Below are positions 43,675 to 55,179 of a stretch of 64,000 nt of DNA, piece after piece (the first letter of the stretch is position 1; every line of letters starts with the position of its first letter). The DNA comes from Bimastos eiseni (Eukaryota; Annelida; Clitellata; Crassiclitellata; Lumbricidae): assembly GCA_959347315.1 (NCBI GenBank), contig OY365814.1, forward strand, positions 2,345,661 to 2,409,660. Direction: 5' to 3'. Under the pieces are notes generated by a model. The model saw only the letters and a list, made by a program, of their open reading frames with translations. It made no database searches and was not told where the DNA came from. Position numbers and translations under genes: made by a program.

Positions 43675-46600
43675 ATGGGTCATCACACAAAATTTTTTCT
43701 TTCTTGTGTATATAAAATGAATGAAAATATTTCCTCACCACAGTTTAAAGGAATGCCGCCTCAAGATAAAATGGAATGCTCGAAGAAAACTGCTATTGAA
43801 TTAAGAAAAATCGCCAAGCAGAGCGGTTTGGTTGGTTATACACGACTAGGAAAAGCGGATTTGATTAGTAAAATTGAAGCCCACAGCGTACCCTCAATCT
43901 CAAATAATGTTAGTTTGCTTGACGCACCTGTTCCCGTCATTGAATTCCCAACACTCGAACCCGTGCCAGCCACGACAGTACAAAAAATAATCGATAAGAC
44001 AAAATCAGAGATTAATAAAGTCGCAAAATGGATTGAAGGGTACATACCCGAATAACCAAAGAGAAAGGTGAATGAGAAAATAGAAGCACTGATAGCCAAA
44101 GTGAATTCTATATTCAGTCAAATTCGTACGAAGACACATAAAATTAGAGAGACGGCTTCAGCTATCAAGGGCTTCACGAAACAATACACGGTAGAGGGGG
44201 CTAACGGTATTGATGCCACATCTTTTCTTGACGCCGTTCGAGCACAGGCGGTAGACTTGTTGACAAAAAATCGTCAGACTAAAGTCAACTTTATCCTTAC
44301 CTGCACAATGGAGCGCTTGACATGAAGTCTGGAGAAGTAGATTCCACAGATTTTTCGTTTCGTTCAAAGTCTGAGGTGGTTCTAGACTCCACCGATACAA
44401 GCGAAATTTACAACAATGCGAAAGGTAAAATCCTAGAGTCGATGGCGACCTTCCAGATGGGTGGTAGTAACTGGAGACTCAGAGCGGTTCAAAAATTAGA
44501 TATCAACACCGTTGTTTATAAACCGTTGAAAGGTAGTTCTTACATCCCACTACCGAAGGAGCTGGCGAGAAAAGAGGCTATAATCAATATGAAGACAAAG
44601 ATGGAGAATGCTTCAAGTGGTGTGTAATGAGAGCCTTAAACCCAGTTGACAACCATCCAGAAAGAATTAAGAAAGAATTAATTAGATAGTCTGAGGAACT
44701 TAATTGGTCCGGTATCGAATTCACAGTAGCAGCGGATGCTAATATGATAAGTAAGTTTGAGAGAAATAATAATATTAGTATTAATGTTTTTGGTTATGAG
44801 AAAGATGTTAACCTATTCCCACTATATTTATCAAAGCATGAGAACGATAGGTGTGTAGATCTATTACTCATTTCTGATGGAGAAAAGAAGCATTATTGTT
44901 GGATAAAGAATTTCAACAGACTGATGGCGGTTCATAGAGAAAACTCATACACTTCGATGTACCATTGTAAAAGATGCTCAATAGGATTCAGTAGAAAGAA
45001 TTCGCTACACAAACACACCGAGTACTGTACCCAACACGACGCTCAAAAGATAGAACTTCCAGAACCAGGAACTATGTTGAGTTTTAAAAATTATTATAGA
45101 AAGATGAGAGTCCCATTTGTCGTGTACGCCGATTTTGAGTCATTAATAAAACCTATAGACACATGTCAACCAGATCCCAGCATGTCCTACACCAACAAAT
45201 ACCAAAAACACGTCCCAAGTTCTTTCTGTTATTATATAAAATGTTTTGATGATTATCTATATTCGCAAGCCCCCGTAATGTTCACAGCGGAGAGCGAAGA
45301 CGATGAGGTAGCTCAGATATTTATAGACACTCTTATAGAGAATTTAAAAGATATTTATGATCGATTTAAAATTCCAAAAAAATGATATTCAGAAAGAAAG
45401 ATCGGGCTCTATACGACTCAGCTACTGTTTGTCACATATGCGAAGGCGAACTGGGCGATGATCGAGTAAGAGACCATTGTCATCTGAACGGTAAATTTAG
45501 AGGCGCCGCTCATACAAACTGTAATCTAAACTATAAAGTCCCCAAGTTTATCCCAGTAATATTCCACAATTTATCCGGTTATGAAAGTCATCTATTCGTA
45601 AAGAAATTACGAGGCGATGATAACGAAAAGATTAACTGCATTCCCTGCAACGAAGAAAAGTATATCTCATTTAGCAGAGAGGTTGTGGTTGATACGTTTG
45701 TTAATAAAGAAAATAAGGAAATATTAGTTAAACGAGAATTACGTTTCATCGATAGTTTTAGATTCATGGCTTCGAGTCTCGACGCTTTATCGAGGAACCT
45801 AAGCAAAGATCAGTGTAAGAATATAAGCAAACACTATACTGGTAATCAGCTCGATCTCTTGCTTAGAAAAGGGGCGTATCCTTACGATCAGGTTAATTTC
45901 CTCGATCGATTGAATGAAACAGAACTACCACCAAAGTCAGCATTCTATTCGAAACTTAACGACTCATACATTAGTGACGAAGACTACAACCATGCACGGG
46001 TGGTATGGAACGAATTCGGATTTAAAACGTTTAGAGAATACCACGATTTATATAACGTGAGTGATGTTCTCATGCTCGCTGACGTGTTTGAAAATTTTAG
46101 AGATGTGTGCTGTGAGAACTATGGCCTAGATCCCGCCTGCTATTATACTTCTCCGGGGCTTGCTTGGGACGCCGCACTAAAGTTGATTGGAGTAGAGTTG
46201 GAGTTGTTGTGCGATTATGATATGATACTAATGGTTAAACATGGGATAAACAGGGGAGGTGTTAGCACCATTTCACATCGCTATGGGCAGGCAAACAATA
46301 AGTACATGCCATCGTTTGACGACAGCAAGCCTTCATCATTTATAATCTATTTAGACGCCAAAAATTTGTACGGATGGGCAATGTGTAAGAATCTACCAAC
46401 TCACGGGATCCAGTGGATGGGTAATGATGAGCTAAACGACTGGAGATCAATACCGTGTATATTAGAAGTCGACTTGGAATATCACAGAGATTTGCACGAT
46501 CTTCACAACGACTATCCTCGTGCTCCTGAGAATATTACACCCGAATCTTCAACTGTACCTAAACTCATTCCAAACCTGAATGATAAAGTAAAGTACATAG

Positions 46601-47541
46601 TCCATTACGAAAATTTAAAGCAGTATGAAAGCCTAGGCTTGAAGATTATCAAAATTCATCGTGGAATTAAATTTGAAGAAAGTGCCTGGCTGAAAAAATA
46701 TATCGATCTAAATACCAACTTAAGGACAAGAGCAACCAACGATTTCGAGAAAGACTTTTTTAAACTACTGAACAATAGTGTGTTTGGAAAAACTTTGGAG
46801 GACATAGAGTCTCGCGTAGATATAAAACTGGTTTCTAGCGAGAAGCAAGTCCTCAAGCTAGCAGCGAAAACGAGCTACGACACTCGAACTATTTTTGACG
46901 AAAACCTAATTGCCATTCACATGAAACGAACTAAGCTATATTACAACAAGCCTATATATCTCTCTATGTGTATTTTAGACTTGAGTAAAACTATATTGTA
47001 CGACTTTCATTATAATTACATCAAGAAAAAGTATAAAGATAGAGCAAAGTTACTTTTTACAGATAAAGATTCTTTAGCCTATGAAATTAGGACTGAACAC
47101 TTGTACGCCGATATAGCTCCTGACATTAGAAGCAGGTTCGACACTAGCGACTATCCCAAGGACCATCCATCTGGTATAGAAACTGGGATGAATAAAAAGG
47201 TCATTGGTATGTTTAAAGACGAAGCAGGTGGTAAACAGATCGAAGAGTTTGTAGGTATAAGATCGAAGTTGTATTCCTACAAGATGGCTGGAGTAGACCA
47301 CAAGAAATGTAAAGGTGTTAAGAAGAACGACGTTAAGAAATCTATAACTCACGAAGACTACAAAAATTGCTTATTCACCAAGAGAGAACAATCGAGAAAG
47401 ATGAATTTAATTCGACCGCACCTGCACGATATCTACACCGAGGAAGTCAACAAGGTGGCTCTCTCAGCGGAAGATGATAAACGAGTGATTCAGCAAGACG
47501 GTATCCACACTTTAGCATATGGGCATTATTCTCTAATATAA
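43675..47541 (+). pseudogene. Protein-primed B-family DNA polymerase, broken
   Basis: The gene starts at 43675 with a SAP/Rho-N-like motif (ELRKIAKQSGLVGYTRLGKA). It continues in pieces 44068-44325, 44322-44627, 44744-45385 and 45382-47541. Breaks are a TAA at 44053-44055, frame changes near 44316, 44590 and 45380, and a TAG at 44687-44689. The exonuclease motif VVYADFESL (about 45120) precedes a Cys/His cluster CHIC...DHCH (about 45430-45480). Within the last piece are polymerase motif A (YLDAKNLYGWAM, residue about 325), motif B (LLNNSVFGKTLE, about 465) and motif C, which is DKDS (561-564) where the family usually has DTDS. Both aspartates are kept. It would replicate the element's DNA. 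With five breaks it cannot be made as one protein. Confidence 0.9.
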
Positions 47542-47542
47542 A

Positions 47543-47968
47543 ATGAGTGTTAAACAAATCGATGTCGAGGGTGTAACGCTACCTAATATTGCTTTATCGA
47601 ACGCGGATCTAATCGAAGCGGCTAAGAAACTAAACATCAATAATTTCAGAGGAGTATTTCTAAGAGACGAGCTGCCGAAGAAGCCAAGAGCGAACGAGTG
47701 TGACATCCTTAATCTGGACGATTCTGATGGCAAAGGAACACATTGGACGTGTTGGATCAAGCGCGCTAATGATAAAATTTATTTCGACAGCTATGGACTG
47801 CCTCCTCCTACGGAATTGATAAAATATCTACAAAGACCGCTGCTTTATAACAGTGAGCGAATACAAAAAGACGGCCAAGTGTGTTGTGGTCATTTATATC
47901 TGTATGTATTGAAGAAAACGGGCAACGATGGTTGTAAATTTCAAAAAGTCTTAAACGAATTACATTAA
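47543..47968 (+). CDS. Adenain-type cysteine protease, intact
   Basis: 141 residues from ATG 47543, two bases after the polymerase stop. Candidate catalytic residues are H67 (GTHWTCW), D82 (YFDSYG), Q112 and C114 or C115 (GQVCCGHLYLYVL). They have the order and spacing of adenovirus-type maturation proteases of the Polinton group. In related elements the enzyme processes capsid proteins. The reading frame is undamaged, unlike its neighbours on either side. The length is at the short end for the family. Confidence 0.88.
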   Translation: MSVKQIDVEGVTLPNIALSNADLIEAAKKLNINNFRGVFLRDELPKKPRANECDILNLDDSDGKGTHWTCWIKRANDKIYFDSYGLPPPTELIKYLQRPLLYNSERIQKDGQVCCGHLYLYVLKKTGNDGCKFQKVLNELH

Positions 47969-47991
47969 ATAATATCACCTATTTAAAAAAC

Positions 47992-49196
47992 ATGCCTGTC
48001 GATAAATTTGGACGAACTGATACTGCATCAGTTGAAAGAATAGTGTCTGGAGGTGTTACTCTATCTCAAGCTAGTAATACCTTTCTAAAACGAGATGGAA
48101 CGAACGAAATGGATGGTGATTTGAATATGAATGGTCACTCGATAAAAGGTCTATCGACTGACATTCATCCACCAGTCTTAGCTAGCCAGGCCGCGAGTTT
48201 TGGACAAGTCGAAACCTTAGTCAGCCAAGCGATATCGAATAGTTCTACCACTGATAACTCGAGGCTATACGTGACTGCAGCACCTACCATGACTTCTGAT
48301 ACAACGATAATAAACGGTTTAACTTATGAAGCTAGTGCTAGAGATTTTCGTAGTGTGCTTGGTCATGAATTCAACCCATGGAGGGCTTTTCAAAACGCTT
48401 TTCACTACCCCGACATTTGGGTTTCAGAAATAACCGCCAATGTTTGGATACAGCTGAAGTACCCCACTCCTCTATCAATGTCGGGATTTTATATCATTGC
48501 TGGTCGTGGCTAATGACGAATATGTTACTAGTTGGAAAGTTCAAGCTAATAACGATGGAATAGTATTTACAGATATTCTAACCTCTCAAACGGATCACCT
48601 CCATTTTTATGATTTGAACTATTTTAGATTTCCCGCTTCGGTTAACTACGCGTATTAGAGATTTCATATTATATCTATGAGTCCTAGTGCTGAAACAGCC
48701 ACCGTCTCCATGCTACAGTGGATCCCAACGCTGTCCGATATCACCCTTGGAAGAAAATGTTACATCGGTTACGTACCGAGACTATCTTCAGATACTAGTA
48801 ATTATGGTTTTCAAGCGAATGCCAGCTCAGCAGTTCTAATTAACAAAGCCTTTTGGACATTCAAAGACTAGGGGGAATGGGTGTCTGACGGTAACCTCCA
48901 CACTGGCTCGTGGATATCTATCACATGCCCAACCGCAGTGAGAATCTGGAAGATCGGTTTGAAAGGAAGGAAAAAGAACGATGAAAGGATATCCCGCTGG
49001 AGTATAATCGCTTGCAATTTTGAAGGACAAATGGTTACTATTTACACCGCGCCTATAAACATTTCTTTAGGAAATACTTACCAAGAATTTTTAATCGATT
49101 CCGCATAAAAATATACGACCTATAAGTTAAGCTTCCGCCAGACTGAAGCGGGGAAGCCAGGATTAAGTGTGATGCAGTTATTCGTATACGATGAAT
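47992..49196 (+). pseudogene. Fibre-like structural protein with galactose-binding-like repeats, broken
   Basis: The first ORF (47992-48513) starts MPVDKFGRTDTASVERIVSG. It then has a fibre-shaft-like repeat (FLKRDGTNEMDGDLNMNGHS and IKGLSTD) of the kind found in attachment-type proteins of Polinton-like elements. From about 48370 a module resembles F5/8 type C (discoidin-like) domains: HYPDIWVSEITANVWIQLKY, then SMSGFYIIAGRG and, after a frame change near 48511, a TSWKVQANNDG stretch. A second such module occupies about 48700-49108. Stops occur near 48656, at 48869-48871 and at 49106-49108. Surface carbohydrate binding is inferred from the fold resemblance only. Confidence 0.62.
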
Positions 49197-49226
49197 AAGA
49201 TTTTCAATGATTATTCTCATTGAAAA

Positions 49227-49505
49227 TTAAACCACAAGATCAACAACTTCGTTTTCTCCAGATACCACGATATACGACGTGATGTATCCCGGCTCCGTTT
49301 CTATCCTTGTTTTTGTAAAAGTAAATGTCAACTTGTCTAGCAAGGGCCCCTCGAATACGCTCATGTAATATTCTGTCTCATCCGACGCTACTACCGTTAT
49401 CAGGTAAAAATATCCTACTGTGCCATATAAATATTGCTTCATTTTGACTGTGTAAACAACATCTTCTTCTAAAGTTTCGAAATCTAAAAATTTATGAGTT
49501 CCCAT
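49227..49505 (-). CDS. Small Polinton-associated ORF, 92 aa, unknown
   Basis: Intact ATG-to-stop ORF reading toward the fibre gene. It is rich in beta-forming residues (VVYTVKMKQYLYGTVGYFYL and TFTFTKTRIETEPGYIT), without cysteines or a transmembrane helix. It starts one base after the stop of the next gene upstream (49507-49869), suggesting a shared transcript. I do not recognise the family. Confidence 0.6.
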   Translation of the reverse strand: MGTHKFLDFETLEEDVVYTVKMKQYLYGTVGYFYLITVVASDETEYYMSVFEGPLLDKLTFTFTKTRIETEPGYITSYIVVSGENEVVDLVV

Positions 49506-49506
49506 T

Positions 49507-49869
49507 TTAAATATTATTTATTATATTTAGATCGGATTTTAATCTCATATTTTTTCTCCATACTCTTCCATCAAAGTTCTTTATAATTTTATCGATTGTC
49601 CTATGTGCTCTTGCGGCTTTGAACAATGATGGATACTCTACAACCTCGCCCGTTTCCAAGTCTAAGTTATCAACAGCTATTGGATTCCTTCTTATTTCTC
49701 TAAGATACATGTATCTTGGATCGATCTCCTTTTGCTCTTTCTCTGGTTTTTTCATCTCTTGAATTATTCCTTTCTCAACGAGCACACTTATAATTTCAGC
49801 TTTTTTCATATAACTCGAACCTACTAGCCCATGTTCCTTCATTAGCGTTTTAAGTTCTGGGAGTTTCAT
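49507..49869 (-). CDS. SAP-domain protein of the Polinton-like element, 120 aa
   Basis: Intact ORF from ATG 49867-49869. Residues 1-35 are a SAP/Rho-N-like helix-loop-helix (LPELKTLMKEHGLVGSSYMK), as at the start of the polymerase gene in this element, so the element carries this putative nucleic-acid-binding module twice. The rest (VDNLDLETGEVVEYPSLFKA and AHRTIDKIIKNFDGRVWRKN) resembles a small DNA-binding-like module seen with homing-type and viral proteins (from memory). It is followed closely by the 92-aa ORF and preceded by the capsid gene, all in one direction. Confidence 0.65.
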   Translation of the reverse strand: MKLPELKTLMKEHGLVGSSYMKKAEIISVLVEKGIIQEMKKPEKEQKEIDPRYMYLREIRRNPIAVDNLDLETGEVVEYPSLFKAARAHRTIDKIIKNFDGRVWRKNMRLKSDLNIINNI

Positions 49870-49891
49870 TTTATATCAGAAATTATTTTCT

Positions 49892-51125
49892 TTAATATAC
49901 TACGTTCATCTTCTGACCGTCTGATTGGAAGTTTAACAATTTATCCGAAATGACGACTACATAAGCTTCCGTTCCAGCCGGCACCGCTGCATTGAAAGTG
50001 GCCTTGATCTGGATGTCTACGACAGATGACTTTAGCCGCTCAGATTGCTTACTTACATCAAAAACGAAAAGCGGGTATAAGTCTTTGTAGTCAGCCGGTG
50101 TGATGTTGCTCTGAGCTACCAACTGGTCCATTCCGTAGAATTTTTCGCTAAAGGTCGCCGCATCCCTATAAGCTCTAGAAAATTGTTGATTTGGGAATGA
50201 GAGGTTCTAATCGACTGCTGGATATCTGTCCTGGTTCATCATCACATACATGTTCTTGATATCGCAATGATCGAAATTTATGGATTAGCCTCTTGATTAC
50301 CGGTTCGATTCGTTTAAAAAGCAACTATGATGTACCTGGGTTTTTCCGGCGCTGTCTTTACGCTAAGTCGCCAATTAAATGTCGTTGAATGGGGAACCGT
50401 TATGGTGTCGCAAAGATGGGCTCGAAACTCTACTGGTAGCGTTGCTTTTGATTCGATCGTTTTGAACAGCTGCATTCTTTCCATGTCAGAAGGAATAACG
50501 TGAGGCATAAACCATGAGATTTTACTAATGTTAACTTTACCAGCCACTGCTGGAAGATTTGCCCTGAAAATAGCATCGTCGTCTGATTTTCGAACGAGCG
50601 TTAGAGTCTGCTTCATACCGTAAACTATCTTATCATAATCCTCACAGAATCCAAAAATGTGTTTCAGAGGTACTATGAAACTAAATGTACCCTTAGCAGT
50701 TGGTTTCTGAATGAGATACGCCTGCCTTATCGCGAATCCTGTGTTATCGGCTATAACGGCAGACGCCGCGGTGTCTTTAGTCCATAGTTGGTTAAGTCCT
50801 TGTGCGAGAGCGAAGTCGTTGGGATATATCAGCAAGCCCAGCATAGTTGTCTCTTGTCCAGGATGAAACACGCTTTCGATTTCTTGATTTGATGCATGAG
50901 GCCGTTGTTGGCTAAAGCTGCAGCTTCGGCATTAGCGTAAACGGCTCCATCTGCTTTAGTCAGTCTACCTTCAAATAGCAGGTATGACTCGGCCGGATGG
51001 CTGAACAGATCTTGAAGCTCGATATTTATATGAATTTCCCCAGCGCTGTTTAGATTCGTTCTCGCTACTGATTCATATTCATGCCATTCATATTTTTCAA
51101 TTCCCTCGTCTACAATAATGTTTTC
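49892..51125 (-). pseudogene. Major capsid protein of the Polinton-like element, broken
   Basis: It is read from about 51125 down. The N-terminal part (about 50900-51125) has INIELQDLFSHPAESYLLFE. The main piece is ORF 50314-50871, with YPNDFALAQGLNQLWTKDTA, FIVPLKHIFGFCEDYDKIVY and FNWRLSVKTAPEKPRYIIVA. The C-terminal piece is ORF 49892-50131, with NITPADYKDLYPLFVFDVSK and LKSSVVDIQIKATF. This matches the capsid protein of Polinton/adintovirus-like elements as I recall it, a double jelly-roll in that group. Breaks are a frame change with apparent small deletion near 50900, stops near 50327 and 50290, and a stop near 50207. It cannot form capsids as it stands. Confidence 0.75.
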
Positions 51126-51286
51126 AGTAAATCTTAGAATATCTTACTGCATTTTTAATATAACAAGATTTTATTTTAAGCCCACTTCATTCCAGATCCG
51201 CGCACCAAATCTCGGATCGATACAGCGCCACCGTTACCAGACAGTATATTATTTATATTCGCCGAAGGGTGGGGATATATTAAATT

Positions 51287-51509
51287 CTATAACGTCTCCT
51301 TACTCCTTTGACTAAGTGTCGTATTTCTGTGGGGAGTTATTAACCCCTTTAACAAATCCTCGCTCCGTTGTGGCGCAAACATTTTTGCTGCTGCTTTATC
51401 AACCAATCGCTTTCCCGCATTAATTGCAACGGTCTTTCCAACAGCCTTTTTACCAATCTCCGTTGCAGCCTCTTTACCCGCACTTAATGCAGTTGCTGCA
51501 TTAATAATA
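51287..51509 (-). pseudogene. C-terminal part of a small Ala/Lys-rich virion-type protein
   Basis: The minus strand reads INAATALSAGKEAATEIGKK, then repeated AVGKT, INAGKRLVDKAAAKMFAPQR and so on to a stop at 51287-51289. Similar Ala-Gly-Lys heptad-like proteins accompany the capsid gene in Polinton-like elements. The 5' end is cut off at the element's break point near 51510. Confidence 0.5.
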
Positions 51510-52700
51510 TGTTATATAATATGTGAAAGGCCCCTAGTTGTAGTATACACTCTGTATCATACGCTATTAAACAGGTAGAGTTGTACCGCGAACCTATCGA
51601 TAAATACTTGATAGTACAATATTAAACCAATCGATTCTGTGTGATACTGTAATCCTCATTTCTAGTGCAAAACAAGTGGGAAACAAGAATGGCGTTTTAG
51701 ATAGAATTTACGTCACTACCATGTATTAAATCTGCTGTATTAGTAGGTCTATATGTAAATACATGGTGACAACCGTAGACGGCCAATTAGTTACCGTAAT
51801 TATTACAAGTGAATTTAGCGCCATTAAAAGTCCGATTATTAAGTTAGTTACGTTCTAAAAATTTTAAAGTATGTTAATATGGTTTGAAATCTTTTAAATG
51901 TATGCTGTCTTCATGCTGTACTAGTTAGCTTTATTAAAGCATCTTGCATTTCTAGTATTAAACGATTAATGTGCTAATTTGCATAGTCTAGTAACTAAAT
52001 TACAGTACTGACTAACATAATCTAATCACTATTAAAGTGCTAACTAACATTGTATTGTTATAAAAGTTTCAAATTGTGTAATACCTTATACCGATTGTAT
52101 GTCTTTTAATGTGCTTACAGACTGTGGGTAGGGGGTAGGTAGCATATTTGTTATGTAATATAGGGGTTAGGGGGGTCACAGCTGCTGTTATATAACGTTA
52201 TTAGAGGTAGGGAGTGGGTCAAAAATTGAGATTTTTTGCGTAATGTAATATGTGAACGGCCCCTAAGAATGATGTGAATAGGTAACATTAACGCCGTAAA
52301 AATGTGCACTGATCATGAATACTCTATATTTGTATTTCAGTAAATGTATTAATGTGGGCTCGCACTTCAAAATATACACGTAGAGTCCTTACTCCGTGAT
52401 CTGAAGACGATAAATACGTGTGTTTTAACGATGTGGCTACATTTGATTAAAAATAATCACCAATCACCTTTCGGCCAAGTCGATCACGTGGGCAGACTTT
52501 GCACTTGGCTAAATCACGCCATTTTATAGGCTACAGCCTACAGGATCTGACGTAGCCTACATCCATTGCCGTCTCTCATCGACGAAAGTTTAAAAAGGAC
52601 TAATGTAAGTACTAAACGTAGGCCCATCGAACATCATCATTCAGTAGACAAGAAGCATCATTGTTTGATCAAACATAAAACCTCCTCAAAGCTATTTTCT
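51510..52700. other. Anonymous stretch bounded by a short direct repeat
   Basis: TATAATATGTGAAAGGCCCC at 51519 recurs as TGTAATATGTGAACGGCCCC at about 52243, 725 bp apart. No ORF or transposase lies between. Nothing else is recognised. Confidence 0.5.
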
Positions 52701-52707
52701 GTGGACG

Positions 52708-53778
52708 AACAGTATGGATGACCTAGGCAAGCATACGAGAACCCCGATAACGAAAGTAGGCCTATATGTACACGCCAAGACCTTAATATGAATTGGGATT
52801 TTTGCACCTAACAAAGTAGGATATAGGCTAAACCGTTTTGAAAAATAATAAATATTCTTTTATTGAAATATATAGAATGTCACACCGCAAAACATTACAA
52901 CATGTAGGCCTAAGTTGTTTAGTACCATAGTCATATTAAATTGAGGATCAGATACAGTATGGATGACCTAGGCAAGCATACGAGAACCCCGATAACGAAA
53001 GTAGGCCTATATGTACACACTGTGGCATGTCTAGGCAAGTGATCGTAGGTCTTACTCTAAACAGACGACAAAGATGTGTTTTCAAGATGGAAATTATATT
53101 TTCACACCGGAAAGAGAACAAAACATACAACCTGAAAAGAGATTCTCACATGAGTTTCCAGACGGCTAAAACCCTATTCAAGCAGCTCGGTCAGCTAGCA
53201 CGCATGGCACCGAGAGCAAACGAAAGCTAGTGTTTTTACAACTAGTCTTAACTATGCGACGGAACGGTGGACCTTCGCAATACCAGACACCTTGGTGTCG
53301 AAACGCGAAAACCACTATACCCAATACCTGTTCCACCGTTCCAAGCCACCAAACCGTCTCTAGGTTTTTTCTAAATGGCTTCGTCGCGCCTTCGCTTTAC
53401 CTAAGTAACAGCAACCGAAAGCAAAAAAAAGAGAGCGATAAATAGTCAAGCACTCGCTTATATAGCCGATTTGACCATCCCTTTCTAGACAATGGTGCCC
53501 GGCCTTTCTATCTAGAGTCAAATACATAGTGTTGTCAGATATAGCGTTAGCGATTTAGCAGTAAGTAGACTATCTTATTGCGACATCCAACAACGCCAAG
53601 ACCTTAATTTGAATTGGGATTTTTGCACCTAACAAAGTAGGATGTAGGCTAAGCCATTTGGAAAAATAATAAATATTCTTTTATTGAAATATATAGAATG
53701 TCACACCGCAAAACATTACAACATGTAGGCCTAAGTTGTTTAGTACCATAGTCATATTAAATTGAGGATCAGATATAA
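52708..53778. repeat. Nested duplication of two blocks (P-Q-P-spacer-Q)
   Basis: Block P (ATGGATGACCTAGGCAAGCA to TATATGTACAC) lies at about 52713-52769 and 52959-53017. Block Q (GCCAAGACCTTAAT to GGATCAGATA) lies at about 52770-52955 and 53596-53777. Q copies differ at only a few of about 184 positions. The 580-bp spacer between the second P and second Q is unique. Confidence 0.88.
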
Positions 53779-53899
53779 TAAATGTGAGGTATCGTTGGAA
53801 ATTCTACCTAAGGGTTCTATATAAGATTCAACGGATGAAATTCTTGTCATCCTTAACAGGCAATGTGAATTTATGTGGCTTCGGTTGGTTTACTATGAA

Positions 53900-53972
53900 A
53901 ATGTCGCAAGAAAAATGTCGCGAAATAAAATGTCGCAATGAAAAAAATCGCAATTGAAAATGTCGGCTGTCC
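53900..53972. repeat. Short word repeat GAAAATGTCGCAA
   Basis: There are five imperfect copies about 16 bp apart (AAAATGTCGCAAGAAAAATG, TCGCGAAATAAAATGTCGCA and so on). It is similar in style to the GACGAAATGATCTG words at 59370-59400 and 59730-59780. Confidence 0.7.
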
Positions 53973-54163
53973 TGTCAAAGGAGGTCCCAAATTCTAATTT
54001 TAGATTCCGGTACCGGAATCGAATTTGCATGGTGTTTTAAGGCATGACACACCGTGTAATAATTTCATCCATCCAGCTTCCTCTTTAACATGATTCTTTT
54101 CATCACATCCAGCTTCAATCAATCAAAGAAATTTATTTGGCTGATCATTCGAAGCCGGCTGAG

Positions 54164-54595
54164 TCAAATTGGCTCCATCCACATCCGTGGATGCTGTATG
54201 CACGGACTCAGTTTATCCACATGTTCGACAAATGGACGTGAACTGGCTGTCATTGGAAGGCTATAGTTCACCGGCCCACACTGGCGTTCGACGATAAGCG
54301 GCCCGTAGTGCATTTTCTCCCATTTTGGACTACGTCCTTGGTATCGACGTGGGGTGAAATACCAGACGCGGCTTCCCGGGAAAAAACTCAGCTGGACGAT
54401 ATGCATAATATCGTATACACGTTTCTGACGCTCCGCAGCTGTCTTCAGTTGCTCCCGCACCAGACGGTAGGCAGTCTCCATGCGCTCTGCAAAATCCCTC
54501 ACGTAACTGGTGTACTCGAAGTCACTAGACTCCACATCAGGCTGCCTCCCGTAGACAAGGTCAATCGGCGCTCGGATAAGTAACCCGCAGAGCAA
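54164..54595 (-). pseudogene. Gypsy integrase C-terminal fragment
   Basis: The 143-residue ORF contains RAPIDLVYGRQPDVESSDFE, REQLKTAAERQKRVYDIMHI, VWYFTPRRYQGRSPKWEKMH, GPVNYSLP and SRPFVEHVDKLS. This is the end of the integrase core plus the GPY/F module of Gypsy-type elements. No catalytic core precedes it, so it is an isolated fragment. Confidence 0.85.
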
Positions 54596-54769
54596 GGGCT
54601 CTGATATGGTCCCGAAATACTTTCTTAAATTGGGCAGAGCAATTTTATTGTGGTAGACGAATAGGTTGAACGAGTAAGTTGGATTGCGAACAACTGACGG
54701 ACACTAGAGGACTTGGAGGTTTGTGGCATGTTGTTGTGAGTAATATGAACAGTAGGATGCATCGATCGC

Positions 54770-55140
54770 AATGTGATAAACACGTGTTGTCTGATTTTTT
54801 TATAATAGTGCTGAATAGTTGCCAATTGATGTCAGTAGTACTCTGGTGCAATTTCAGAAATTTAACACACGACCTTGAGGTGCTCCAGTGACCTTGAATT
54901 GCTGATTTTTGACGTACAATATTTGCCCACGTTAAGCAAGGAGTAATATCGAGAGAAAAAATATTTATTGGTCTCATTTGTAACTTTAATATGACTGGAT
55001 AGTTGTCAATTGATGTCAGCAGCTCTCTGGTGCAATTTAGCAGTCTAGCACGCGACCTTGAAGTTCCCTAGTGACCTTGAAGTGCTGACTATTGATATAA
55101 AATATTTATCCACGTTAAGCAATGAGTAATATCAAGAAAA
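54770..55140. repeat. Diverged tandem repeat, about 182-bp unit
   Basis: GAATAGTTGCCAATTGATGT (about 54814) pairs with GGATAGTTGTCAATTGATGT (about 54996). The following CTCTGGTGCAATTT, CACG(A/C)GACCTTGA and CCACGTTAAGCAA blocks also correspond. Confidence 0.75.
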
Positions 55141-55179
55141 GCAAACTTCTATGATTATATGGTGTGAATCTGATGAAAA

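Larger units (their letters stand above)
43675..51509. mobile_element. Truncated Polinton/Maverick (adintovirus-like) element
   Basis: Two convergent gene blocks meet at about 49.2 kb. Rightward: B-family DNA polymerase, adenain-type protease and a fibre-like protein. Leftward: two small ORFs, the major capsid protein and a partial small Ala/Lys-rich protein. The set is typical of Polinton-like integrated viruses. The FtsK/HerA-type packaging ATPase, retroviral-type integrase and terminal inverted repeats are not in the window, and the right side breaks off at about 51510 within a gene. Most large genes carry stops or frameshifts, so this is an old, non-functional copy. Confidence 0.88.

Noticed and set aside
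51118..51315. Plus-strand ORF at the end of the Polinton-like element
   Set aside because: It runs across the decayed minus-strand capsid and small-protein genes and has no features of its own.
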